This document shows, piece after piece, positions 16,765 to 24,698 of a stretch of DNA of 64,000 nt (position 1 is its first letter; each line of letters starts with the position of its first letter). The DNA is from Flavobacteriales bacterium (lineage in GTDB: Bacteria > Bacteroidota > Bacteroidia > Flavobacteriales_F > PHOS-HE28), in assembly GCA_019638085.1 (NCBI GenBank), contig JAHBUL010000002.1, forward strand, positions 124,001-188,000, read 5' to 3'. The notes beneath the pieces were generated by a model. It made no database searches and was not told the DNA's origin. It worked only from the letters and a program-made list of their open reading frames with translations. Made by a program: the position numbers and the translations under genes.

Positions 16765-17757
16765 TCACTCCGCCTTGATGATCTTCCGCACGAGCTGACT
16801 GCCGTCCTCAACCATCACCTTCAAGGAATACACCCCATTGTCCACATCGCCCAGATCGATCAGGACCTCTTTGTCCATCCAAGCGCCATATTGTTGAGCG
16901 AAGCACATCCTTCCGCGCATGTCCGTGATCTCGATGCTCCGTATGGCATTCCCTGAAGGATCGCCAACATGGAGGATCCCGCCTACCGGATTAGGATAAA
17001 GCCGGAGAGGACTGGCTGAAATATCATCGACGCCGACATCGCCCTCAGGTGCTAACGCGTACACCGTTCCGGATGGTGGAGTGCCGGAAACATGGATGCC
17101 GGGTTGCCAGATGCAATGGTCCCTGAAGGCGTATGATGGAAGAACGCAGGGGCCTGTCAGGCTTAGCGCATTGTTGCAGTTGTCGAATTCGAAAATGAAC
17201 TGTGTACCGTCCGTACCGCCATTACAATCCGGCTGGCCATAAGCACCCGCATCAGCAGAAAAATCACCGAAATGGACCTCTATGTGATCGTCAACCTCGA
17301 ACAGCCAGATCTGAAAGTTGACATAGTCGCTTGAGTCGCTGGAGGCGCACCATTCCCTGAAGCCTGCATTCTGCCATTGCACCTTCAGAATGCGTTGTCC
17401 GGGGTCACCCAGGACCTCATAGCTGATGGGTGAAGAAGAGTTGACCTGGTCTCTGTCCTCCAGCAGATAGCCCGATTCCGGATGACCGAACACACGCAAC
17501 TGCTTGTTCCCGATCCCCGGAAAGGAAAGGCCACCTCCTGCCATCACGTTCAGCGCTGTGATGGTCTCTCCATGGATCAAGAAATCGAAGTTGAAATAGA
17601 CCTGGAAGGAACTGCTGTTGTTCCAAGGAGAACCATTGTTCAATGGGATCGGGCTCACGAGGCCCTGATATGGAACGTTGGTCGTGCTGAAAACATATTG
17701 GCCGAATGAATACAGGACGGTCGAACTGGTCAGAAGAAGCGCGAAAATCCGTTTCAT
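16765..17757 (-). CDS. secreted protein with T9SS type A sorting domain
   Basis: A 330-residue protein. The start at 17757 gives a signal peptide (MKRIFALLLTSSTVLYSFGQ); the frame stays open upstream for 58 codons but without protein-like composition. The body (about 25-240) is beta-rich with a conserved-looking stretch SYEVLGDPGQRILKVQWQN and an NFQIWLFEVDDHIEVHFGD segment, a pattern seen in lectin-like surface proteins of this phylum. The C-terminal 75 residues (LRLYPNPVGGILHVGD to GSQLVRKIIKAE) are a type A sorting domain. Function is unknown. It is divergent from the alpha/beta hydrolase at 17952. Confidence 0.85.
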   Translation of the reverse strand: MKRIFALLLTSSTVLYSFGQYVFSTTNVPYQGLVSPIPLNNGSPWNNSSSFQVYFNFDFLIHGETITALNVMAGGGLSFPGIGNKQLRVFGHPESGYLLEDRDQVNSSSPISYEVLGDPGQRILKVQWQNAGFREWCASSDSSDYVNFQIWLFEVDDHIEVHFGDFSADAGAYGQPDCNGGTDGTQFIFEFDNCNNALSLTGPCVLPSYAFRDHCIWQPGIHVSGTPPSGTVYALAPEGDVGVDDISASPLRLYPNPVGGILHVGDPSGNAIRSIEITDMRGRMCFAQQYGAWMDKEVLIDLGDVDNGVYSLKVMVEDGSQLVRKIIKAE

Positions 17758-17951
17758 CAGCTTGCTGGTCGGGATATGAAAATAGGTCCCATTAGATGGT
17801 TCCATTGTTGGTCTTGCGTATTGAAGCAGGGAGTCAGCATGATCACCCCCGCCATGATCTACGCATGCAATGTAGCACGTTTGAGCAGGCCTCTTTTTAC
17901 GCGAGCGTTCCCCTAGGCGAACTGGTTGCATGATGGCCGTAACATTGCCCT

Positions 17952-18710
17952 ATGCCCGTTAAACAACACCACCTCCTCCTCATCCACGGCTTTCCGCTCG
18001 ACCATACTCTCTGGCAGCCCAACATGGAAGCCTTGGAACACGTGGCGCAAGTGATGGCCCCGGACCTACTTGCCTTTGAAAGCGCCGAAGCAGTGCCCGA
18101 GGTCTTGACAATGGAGCACCTTGCCGACCAGCTGAAAGCGCAACTCGACGCCAACGGCATTCAGCGCACTGTGCTCTGTGGCCTCTCCATGGGCGGCTAT
18201 GTGGCCCTTGCCTTTCTGGAGCGCTGGCCCGAGCGCGTATCGGGCATCATCCTGTGCAACACGCGCAGCATAGCGGATACGGAAGAAGCCAAAGAAGGCC
18301 GCGAGGCCACAGCTCTCGATGTCCTTGCCAAAGGCAGTGAGGTCATCGCACGCGCCATGGTGCCCAAGCTGCTCTCGGAGAAAACGCGTTCCACGGTTCC
18401 CGAATTGGCGAAGACCGTGGAGGCCATGATCGCCCGCCAACGGCCGGAAGCGATCGCCGCTGCATCACGCGGCATGGCCCTTCGCCCGGATCGCACGCAT
18501 GTCCTGCGCGAAAGCGATACGCCCACGCTCATCATCACCGGCGAGAACGATGCCCTGATGCCACTGGCCACCAGCGAGGCCATGGCCACGGCAGCACCGC
18601 GATCCACGTTGGTGGTGCTTCCGGAGGCCGGCCATTTGAGCAATATGGAGGCCCCCGATGGCTTCAACTCGGCCGTGGTCGATCTCCTTCGGACGTTGTC
18701 CGGGGCTTGA
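17952..18710 (+). CDS. alpha/beta-fold hydrolase
   Basis: A 252-residue cytoplasmic enzyme with the full catalytic set: oxyanion motif HGFPLDH (12-18), nucleophile S79 in GLSMGG, Asp D200 in GENDALMP and His H228 in EAGHLSNMEAP. The closest groups by pattern are the esterase / 3-oxoadipate enol-lactonase-like hydrolases, but lactone chemistry cannot be claimed. It is monocistronic and ends in a region holding a small hairpin repeat (18732-18752). Confidence 0.88.
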   Translation: MPVKQHHLLLIHGFPLDHTLWQPNMEALEHVAQVMAPDLLAFESAEAVPEVLTMEHLADQLKAQLDANGIQRTVLCGLSMGGYVALAFLERWPERVSGIILCNTRSIADTEEAKEGREATALDVLAKGSEVIARAMVPKLLSEKTRSTVPELAKTVEAMIARQRPEAIAAASRGMALRPDRTHVLRESDTPTLIITGENDALMPLATSEAMATAAPRSTLVVLPEAGHLSNMEAPDGFNSAVVDLLRTLSGA

Positions 18711-18731
18711 GAACACCGCGTTGGCGGCATG

Positions 18732-18752
18732 CGGCAGCCGTACGGGCCGCAG
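18732..18752. repeat. CGGCAGCC-TACGGGCCGC repeat, copy 1
   Basis: This 21-base sequence recurs at 20122-20142 with 19 of 21 positions the same. It contains GCGGC/GCCGC arms around CCGTACGG. The two copies bracket the MFS gene in the same orientation. Confidence 0.55.
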
Positions 18753-18832
18753 GAACCAGGAATGCCGAAGGCGCTGTGGAAGTTCTTTGGAAGCCGCCGA
18801 TCGCAGTAGCGGACAGCTTCACCACTTCACCC

Positions 18833-20059
18833 TCATGGGGCCTTCACCTGCTCCCGGTCCACCATGCGCTCCAGCGCGAAAAGCATGCCCAGCCCCAGCA
18901 CCAACATCGCCGCGAAGAACCACCACGTGGCCGTGAAGCCGAACCATGCGATGAGGTTGAGGCCCAAGGTGTGGCCGATGATGTGCGCCACGCTCCACGA
19001 GATGGTGAAGAGCGCCATGTACGCGCCGGGTGGGCCTTGGTCCGAACGGTCGTAGGCGAAGCGGTTCATGAAGGGGAAGTTGAGCATCTCCCCCACGGTC
19101 ATCAGCACAATGCCCACCCAGAGGAAGAGGATGGTTGGGGATACGTTCAGCACCACGAAGCTCAAGGCAAATAGCACCACGCTGAACCGGATGATCCGCA
19201 TGCGCTGGTACGCGCGGTCCTCGCAGAATTTGATCAGGGGCATCTCGGTGAGGAAGATCAAGAGCCCATTGGCGCCTAGCAGCAGGCCGATGTGGAATTC
19301 ATCGAGGTGGTGTACTTCGTTGTAGAAGAGCGGCACGGTGCTGAAGTACTGCAGGAAAGGGATGGTGATCAGCACGATGCAGAGCAGAAAGAAAAGGTAC
19401 GGACCATCGCGATACGGCGAGCGCGTGGCCACGGACCTCGTGGCCATGTCGTTCAGGCGGGCCGCTTTCCGGGGCAGCGCCAACAGCATCAGCGCCATGG
19501 CGCCGAGGCACGTGAGGCCATCCACCCAGAACAGGCCGCCGTAGCTCCAGGTCGCGATGATGAGCCCCCCGATGGCCGGCCCGAGGCTGAAGCCCAGGTT
19601 CACGGCCAAGCGGACCAAGGTGACGGCGCGCGTGCGGTTCTCCGGCCGGGCATAGGCGCGGATGGCCACGAACATCGCGGGGCGGAACCCATCGGACAAC
19701 AACATCAGCACGAAGACGCCGACGCAGAACGGCCGGAAACCCTGCACGTACTGGAGCAGGATGAAGGCCGCGCCGGAGGTGATCAGGGCAGCGGCCATCA
19801 CATCATAGAAGCCGAAGCGGTCGGAAAACTTGCCGCCGAGCCATGAGCCCACCACGGAGCCTGCGCCGAAGCAGCTCATGATCCAACCCACCTGCTGGAG
19901 GCTGAGCTCCATACGGTTGGTGAGGTAGAGCGAAAGGAAGGGCACCACCATGGTCCCCGCGCGGTTCACGAAAGTGATGAGCGCAAGTACCCACACCTCG
20001 CGGCTGAGACCGTCGAATGAACCCACGTAGTACTTGTAGGCGCGGGCGAGCGGTGCCAT
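18833..20059 (-). CDS. MFS transporter (MdtH-like exporter group)
   Basis: A 408-residue inner-membrane protein with 12 hydrophobic segments. The motif A region reads GSWLGGKFSDRFGF (about residues 75-88), between TM2 and TM3. RLAVNLGFSLGPAIGG in TM5 resembles antiporter motif C. This pattern is common in small-molecule exporters of the drug-resistance type; the substrate is unknown. It is on the same strand as the hydrolase at 20172-21347, with a 112-base gap that carries the second copy of the 21-base repeat. Confidence 0.88.
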   Translation of the reverse strand: MAPLARAYKYYVGSFDGLSREVWVLALITFVNRAGTMVVPFLSLYLTNRMELSLQQVGWIMSCFGAGSVVGSWLGGKFSDRFGFYDVMAAALITSGAAFILLQYVQGFRPFCVGVFVLMLLSDGFRPAMFVAIRAYARPENRTRAVTLVRLAVNLGFSLGPAIGGLIIATWSYGGLFWVDGLTCLGAMALMLLALPRKAARLNDMATRSVATRSPYRDGPYLFFLLCIVLITIPFLQYFSTVPLFYNEVHHLDEFHIGLLLGANGLLIFLTEMPLIKFCEDRAYQRMRIIRFSVVLFALSFVVLNVSPTILFLWVGIVLMTVGEMLNFPFMNRFAYDRSDQGPPGAYMALFTISWSVAHIIGHTLGLNLIAWFGFTATWWFFAAMLVLGLGMLFALERMVDREQVKAP

Positions 20060-20121
20060 GGCGTAAACGTAATCGTCCGCATGCGTTCCCGCGCAAGGGT
20101 GGCCCGTCGCTCGCTGGTTTT

Positions 20122-20142
20122 CGGCAGCCCTACGGGCCGCTG
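20122..20142. repeat. CGGCAGCC-TACGGGCCGC repeat, copy 2
   Basis: This is the second copy of the repeat at 18732. It lies in the short gap between the MFS gene and the upstream hydrolase gene and may act as a transcriptional hairpin. Confidence 0.55.
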
Positions 20143-20171
20143 CTCAGGTGGCTTCCGGCCCCTTGGCCCCA

Positions 20172-21347
20172 TTACGGCTTCCTCTCCCCCGTGGTCCGGT
20201 TCAGGAAGAATGCTTCCCGGAAGTGTTCCCGCGGGAATTCGCCACCGCTGCGCACGGCATGGAAGAACGCATCGATGAGGGACAGGTGCTCCCCGTAACG
20301 CGCCAGTTGCTGCGCCATGGCCGCCGTATCCGGTTGGGGAAAGCGATCGCGGTGGTAGTAGCGCAGGAAGTAAGCGCTGGTGTAGCTCTCATGATCGAAG
20401 GGCTGTATGGATGCCGCGTGCAGGCCTGATGTACTGCGACCGGCAAGGAAGGCGAATGGTGCATCGCGTTGCGTGTTGGCCAGTAACAATACGGGGATGG
20501 GCAGGACTTCGCCACGCGTTACCAAGGCATCGTACAACCAGGCCCACTTGTCCTTGATCTCGTTGGTGTCGGTCTTGGTCTCCAAGGTGGTCTCCATGCT
20601 TACGAAGGCCCTTACCGGCCCCGGGGAGTGCAGGGTGTACCAGCCCATTTGCGCGCCCCAGCTGTGGCCGATGAAGAAGACGCTATCGCTGGTGGTGAGG
20701 CTGTGGGCATAGCGCAGCACTGCACGCAGTGCGCCCGGGTCGTTGGTGAAGCCTTCCATACCATACGGTGCGTCGGCATGGGGCCAATGGAAATTCGCGG
20801 ACACGAGATCATAGCCCCGTGAGGCGAAGTACTCCGCCATCGCCACGTTCTCATCGCTGGACCCTTGACTGCCGTGGTGGTAGATGATCACTGGCGCATC
20901 CGAGCGCCGCGCGGGTGCTGCGCGCTGGCTCAACGTCGCCGTGCGCATCACCTGCTCCAGCACCTCGGCAAGGCTGGACTTGCCGTAGTCGATCGGCTCA
21001 TGGTCCGGGTACGACCCGCTCAGGTCGGTGGCGATAAAGCTGCGCTCCATCTCCGCATGCAGGGCGGCGTACACGGAGGCCAGCCCATCGGGCAGCTGGC
21101 GTTCGCGCAGGGCGCCATAGCTAAGCGGCGCGCTCCTGTTCTTGGCGTCCATGGGGAACCAGTGCTGCACGAAAAGCGGCGCAGGCCCGGTATATCCGAA
21201 GCCCGAGTACTCCACCCCGGCAGCATGGAGCAGGGTATCCGTATAGCCCACCCCCATGGGGCCCAACGGCGCTTCGCGTTCAAACGCAGGCTGCGCCATG
21301 GCCACTGGCCCCAGCAGGATCAGCAAGCTTGCAAGCGAAGGGTGCAT
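20172..21347 (-). CDS. exported alpha/beta hydrolase (dienelactone hydrolase / PAF-acetylhydrolase-like)
   Basis: A 391-residue protein with a signal peptide (MHPSLASLLILLGPVAMAQ). The fold shows IIYHHGSQGSS (oxyanion loop, about 154-164) and the nucleophile elbow GHSWG (S229). A long N-terminal portion (about 25-140) precedes the fold, as in dienelactone-hydrolase/PAF-acetylhydrolase relatives. The C-terminal part (ASIQPFDHESYTSAYF) may hold the catalytic His. No T9SS domain is seen, so a periplasmic location is likely. Substrate unknown. Confidence 0.82.
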   Translation of the reverse strand: MHPSLASLLILLGPVAMAQPAFEREAPLGPMGVGYTDTLLHAAGVEYSGFGYTGPAPLFVQHWFPMDAKNRSAPLSYGALRERQLPDGLASVYAALHAEMERSFIATDLSGSYPDHEPIDYGKSSLAEVLEQVMRTATLSQRAAPARRSDAPVIIYHHGSQGSSDENVAMAEYFASRGYDLVSANFHWPHADAPYGMEGFTNDPGALRAVLRYAHSLTTSDSVFFIGHSWGAQMGWYTLHSPGPVRAFVSMETTLETKTDTNEIKDKWAWLYDALVTRGEVLPIPVLLLANTQRDAPFAFLAGRSTSGLHAASIQPFDHESYTSAYFLRYYHRDRFPQPDTAAMAQQLARYGEHLSLIDAFFHAVRSGGEFPREHFREAFFLNRTTGERKP

Positions 21348-21544
21348 GGCGGCGGTTGTGATGGGTGCAAGTTGGGGAACAGGAGTGATCTCCGGCCCTG
21401 ATATACCCTAAACACTTACAGGCCGCTCGGCCCATCAGGACGTTCGATGCGTTCCGGCCCGGAAGGCCTCGATGCCCATGTTGGCGGTCGTATAGATTTG
21501 TTGCCATGTTGACTGCAACACCGATCTAACTGGTTCCAAGGTTA

Positions 21545-21979
21545 TTGCTCTTTACTTTCTTGAGTGCGCTGACCGTTCTTTCGGCACCTGTGCTTTTGGC
21601 GTTTCACGCCTTCCTCGATCCCGAACTTATGATGAGTTCGTATATCATCGTAGTGGGTATTTGGGCCGTTCTGCTCACCGTCTTTCTCGCGATCCTGTTC
21701 CGGGACCTTCGGCTGACATTATTCCTCGTAGCGGTCAGCCTTTTCAGCATTGCACTGGCGATCATTGCGTCGAACCACAACCCTTTAGCTTCAAGCCACA
21801 AGCTGGCCATCAATCGTCTACAGGCCAAACCAACCAGAAGGCCGAACGTGCCGCGAGTGCCGGGCGGCCATCATAGTCTGGGCCAATGGCCAAGCGCCGT
21901 GGCCGAACGGCCGATGTACAAGCCGCTAGCAGCGTGGAAAGCAGCGTGTTTGGGCTGCCGCTGTCCGCACAACAGCTAG
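21545..21979 (+). CDS. putative small membrane protein, perhaps degraded
   Basis: From a TTG at 21545 (first ATG at 21629) the frame gives three good hydrophobic helices within about 75 residues (APVLLAFHAFLD, IIVVGIWAVLLTVFLAILF, LTLFLVAVSLFSIALAIIA). After residue 80 the composition changes to Arg, Pro, Gly and Cys-rich sequence that does not look like protein. A frameshift or loss of the original 3' end near 21785 would explain this. The frame touches the convergent thioesterase stop. The family is not recognised. Confidence 0.35.
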   Translation: MLFTFLSALTVLSAPVLLAFHAFLDPELMMSSYIIVVGIWAVLLTVFLAILFRDLRLTLFLVAVSLFSIALAIIASNHNPLASSHKLAINRLQAKPTRRPNVPRVPGGHHSLGQWPSAVAERPMYKPLAAWKAACLGCRCPHNS

Positions 21980-22419
21980 ATCCATGCGAAGTCCGCTGAA
22001 CGGGGAAAGCCGTTCATGGCATCCATCACCTGTTGCGGAGGAGCGAAGAGCTTGCGTGTGTGGCTGTTGAACCAGGCACCATCCACTTCAAGTGTCGCAC
22101 AGTGCTCACCATTGCGCGTGAATGCGTGCCGGAAACCGAACTTGCGGTGGTCCTCGCTCAAGCCACGGAGGGTAACGCTGACCTCAAGCACATCCTCCAG
22201 TTTCACTTCCTTGAAGAAGCGGCATTCCTCGCGAAAGAGCACCGGCCCATACCCGTGCTTTCGCATGTCGCTCATGGAGGCACCCATGGTGCCGAGCATG
22301 GTGATGCGCTGTTGCGAGTCCAGATCGTAGTACACGGAGTGCCGCAAATGGAAATTCGCGTCGATGTCGGCCCAACGAAGGGCGAGCTTGAGAGTGAAAG
22401 AGCCGGGAGGGTATGACAT
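21976..22419 (-). CDS. acyl-CoA thioesterase-like hot-dog protein
   Basis: A 147-residue soluble protein with the 4HBT-type hot-dog pattern. RWADIDANFHLRHSVYYDL (about 14-32) holds the Asp-x-x-x-H-x-R core in the place of the usual D-x-x-G-H-V-N, and the long helix, the VLEVSVTLRGLS strand and GEHCATLEVDGAWFN follow. Members hydrolyse acyl-CoA thioesters or act in related pathways. The usual Gly/Asn of the active-site loop are replaced, so specificity is open. It is monocistronic, with the caspase operon upstream on the same strand about 100 bases away. Confidence 0.82.
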   Translation of the reverse strand: MSYPPGSFTLKLALRWADIDANFHLRHSVYYDLDSQQRITMLGTMGASMSDMRKHGYGPVLFREECRFFKEVKLEDVLEVSVTLRGLSEDHRKFGFRHAFTRNGEHCATLEVDGAWFNSHTRKLFAPPQQVMDAMNGFPRSADFAWI

Positions 22420-22523
22420 GGAACAAAACTAGCACGTGTTCCTGCGAAAGGCGTGGTGGCCTGAGGGGTGTACGGCCCAAGGCCCCGCGTGGCATAAACG
22501 TTCCGCAGGAAGCCACGCAGCGC

Positions 22524-23897
22524 TCAAGGCCTGGGAACAACAGCCCGGGAAGCTTGGCCCGTGCCGGGCGGTTCGGATCCCGATCCGACCGGCCGTGCTT
22601 TGCGCACCGCTTTCACCAAGCCCATGAGGGTGATGAAATAGATCAACACGGGGATCAGGTTCATTTGCTGGCCCGTGACGCGGCGTATGATCCAAGCGAT
22701 GAAGACCAGTATGAACAAGGGGATCACGGTCTTGATCGCATCCCATACGTAGTTGAGCACCATGGCCGCGAAACCCTTCGGCTGCGCCTGCTTTTTGGGT
22801 TGCCACGCGCGGGCGATCACCAGCCAAGTACAGAACACCAGCGCAGCGAAGAGCCCGAGCAAGGTGAGGCCGTTGAGCACATGGGCCCCGTTCCCGATCT
22901 CGTGGTAGAGGTCGATCAGCATGGCGCTGCCCCTGCTTTCCCCCAGAAAGGTGCGGTGCTGGTCCGTGCTGCCTTCGTGCGCCATTGCCGGGAATTCGCC
23001 AATGAACACCACCGCCTTGCGAGCTCCATCGTGCGCACGCAGTTGCCGCAGTAGGCGGGGCCAGCCCATGTCCAGTGCATGGCCGATCGGCATGGCCAGT
23101 GCATCCGGCGCGAGCTCCTGTTCCGGGTCGGGCACCGTGGGCAGGTAGGCCCAAGTGGGCATGAAGCCACCGTACACCAGCCGGCAGCCGCCCGGACCGC
23201 ACTCCTTCCACAGCCCGAGTGTGAAGCGCTCGGCCTTGCGCTGGTGCAGACGGAGGTACAGGGCGTAGGGCAGGGAATGCCCTTCGTCCCGGGCAGCGTT
23301 GTGCCAGGCGATCAGGCCATCCTGCTCGTTCTCGGTCACATCGGCCATCACGTCGCTGCCGAAGCGCAACAGCGGCGTGTTCTCTTCCACGGCGCGGGCC
23401 AAGAGCACTTTTTGGTGCATGGCCAGGTCCAGCACGGCTTCGCGCAGGGCACTGTCGTTCGGGCTGGAATCGGTGAACGCGATGTCCACCACCACCTGAG
23501 CGAAGTCCTCCTGGTGCGCGGCGAAGCGCTGGAGCAGGCGGGTCAGCTTGGCCCGGTCGGTCACCACACGGACGGTGCTGTCCTCCGCGTTCCCGTCCGG
23601 GTCCGGCACCACTTGTTTGTTACCGCTGTTGTCGATAAGGACGAAGGGTTGCCGTGCTTCCTTCGGGCTGTCGAACAGTGCAAGCTTGGTCTGCACATCG
23701 GCATTCTCACCGAAGTAGCCCGGCTGGCCGTTCAGTAAAAGCAGCAGTACCAGGCAGGCGAAGCCATGGCCACCGAGCAGCGCGGCATAGCGCCAACCAC
23801 GGGGCCGGTGCGGCGTTCGCCAGATCACCGCTGTAGGCACCAATGCCAGCAGCAGGGCCGCAGCGAAGATCACGAAGGCGTTGATGATCGCGACCAT
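22524..23897 (-). CDS. CHASE2-like membrane protein, third gene of the caspase operon
   Basis: A 457-residue membrane protein. Two N-terminal hydrophobic helices (about 1-22 and 38-58) lead into a large extracytoplasmic region (about 60-360). This region contains FVLIDNSGNK near its start, VVVDIAFTD in the middle and KAVVFIGEF and MLIDLYHEIGNG near its end, an order that resembles the CHASE2 sensor fold. Three C-terminal membrane segments follow (about 365-440). There is no kinase, cyclase or other output domain, unlike typical CHASE2 proteins. It starts 3 bases after the stop of the preceding gene. CHASE2 assignment is by pattern only. Confidence 0.6.
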   Translation of the reverse strand: MVAIINAFVIFAAALLLALVPTAVIWRTPHRPRGWRYAALLGGHGFACLVLLLLLNGQPGYFGENADVQTKLALFDSPKEARQPFVLIDNSGNKQVVPDPDGNAEDSTVRVVTDRAKLTRLLQRFAAHQEDFAQVVVDIAFTDSSPNDSALREAVLDLAMHQKVLLARAVEENTPLLRFGSDVMADVTENEQDGLIAWHNAARDEGHSLPYALYLRLHQRKAERFTLGLWKECGPGGCRLVYGGFMPTWAYLPTVPDPEQELAPDALAMPIGHALDMGWPRLLRQLRAHDGARKAVVFIGEFPAMAHEGSTDQHRTFLGESRGSAMLIDLYHEIGNGAHVLNGLTLLGLFAALVFCTWLVIARAWQPKKQAQPKGFAAMVLNYVWDAIKTVIPLFILVFIAWIIRRVTGQQMNLIPVLIYFITLMGLVKAVRKARPVGSGSEPPGTGQASRAVVPRP

Positions 23898-23900
23898 CGC

Positions 23901-24698
23901 CTATTCGGTATCGGGCCGGCACAAAGGAACCGGTAGCTGCTCGAGCGGAACAGTACCGTACTCGGCCTGGCAATATTGCTGGAGCAACCGGTGCCGTTGC
24001 ACGGTATCCATACCCTGCTCCTGCAGGGCGCGGAGACAAACCTGCTCCAATAGCTCCACCTTTTCCGCTTCTGAGATCACGCGCAGGGTGCAGGTGGCGA
24101 GGTCCTGTTTGCGCGTGTCAGCATGTCGCAGGCGGACCGGTATGTAGGGAGCCCGCAGATCGCCGAAGAGGTCCGCACTGAAGTGCAACGTATCGCCTTG
24201 CGACGGGACCGGACTTTTGTACACCACGCCATTCCGGGGATCGGTCCACAGCAGGAAATAACCGCTGGGCGCAAGGTCCGCATCCAGCAAGCGCACCCGC
24301 ATGCAAAGGGTGTCCCAAAGCCCGATGGTGTCGCGCAGGAACGCGCGCAGTTCGGCCTTGCTCTCCACGGTGCTGAAGGCTACGCCTTTACTGGAAAGTG
24401 AGACCAGGCCGGCTGCGTGTGGGCGGGCACTGGGTATGTGGTACACAAAGTCCTCCTCCTTGCCGGAGGGGCCGCGTTGGGTGAAGTGTACATAGCGCCC
24501 GCCCTTGTCACCGGGAAAGGTGCGCCGCAGGAGCTGCACGTACTCCGACAAGGATGCGGTGGCACCGTAGCGTGCGTTGAACTCGGCCTTTATTACCCCA
24601 CTGCTGGCCGGGCAGGAGGTGAGCAGGAAATGGTTTTCCTGCGCATGGGATGTGCACCAGATCAAGAGACCGGAAAGAAGTACGCCTGCACGCATCAT
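23901..24698 (-). CDS. exported protein of unknown function, second gene of the caspase operon
   Basis: A 265-residue protein with a signal peptide (MMRAGVLLSGLLIWCTSHAQ). The first 90 residues of the mature part hold SEYVQLLRRTFPGDKGGRYVH and a FVYHIPSARPH segment; the middle (about 115-190) is beta-rich; the C-terminal third is helical and Gln/Leu-rich with several Cys. No family is recognised. Its ATG overlaps the TGA stop of the caspase gene (ATGA), which suggests translational coupling, and the CHASE2-like gene follows almost at once. A role in regulating or anchoring the caspase is a guess from position alone. Confidence 0.7.
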   Translation of the reverse strand: MMRAGVLLSGLLIWCTSHAQENHFLLTSCPASSGVIKAEFNARYGATASLSEYVQLLRRTFPGDKGGRYVHFTQRGPSGKEEDFVYHIPSARPHAAGLVSLSSKGVAFSTVESKAELRAFLRDTIGLWDTLCMRVRLLDADLAPSGYFLLWTDPRNGVVYKSPVPSQGDTLHFSADLFGDLRAPYIPVRLRHADTRKQDLATCTLRVISEAEKVELLEQVCLRALQEQGMDTVQRHRLLQQYCQAEYGTVPLEQLPVPLCRPDTE

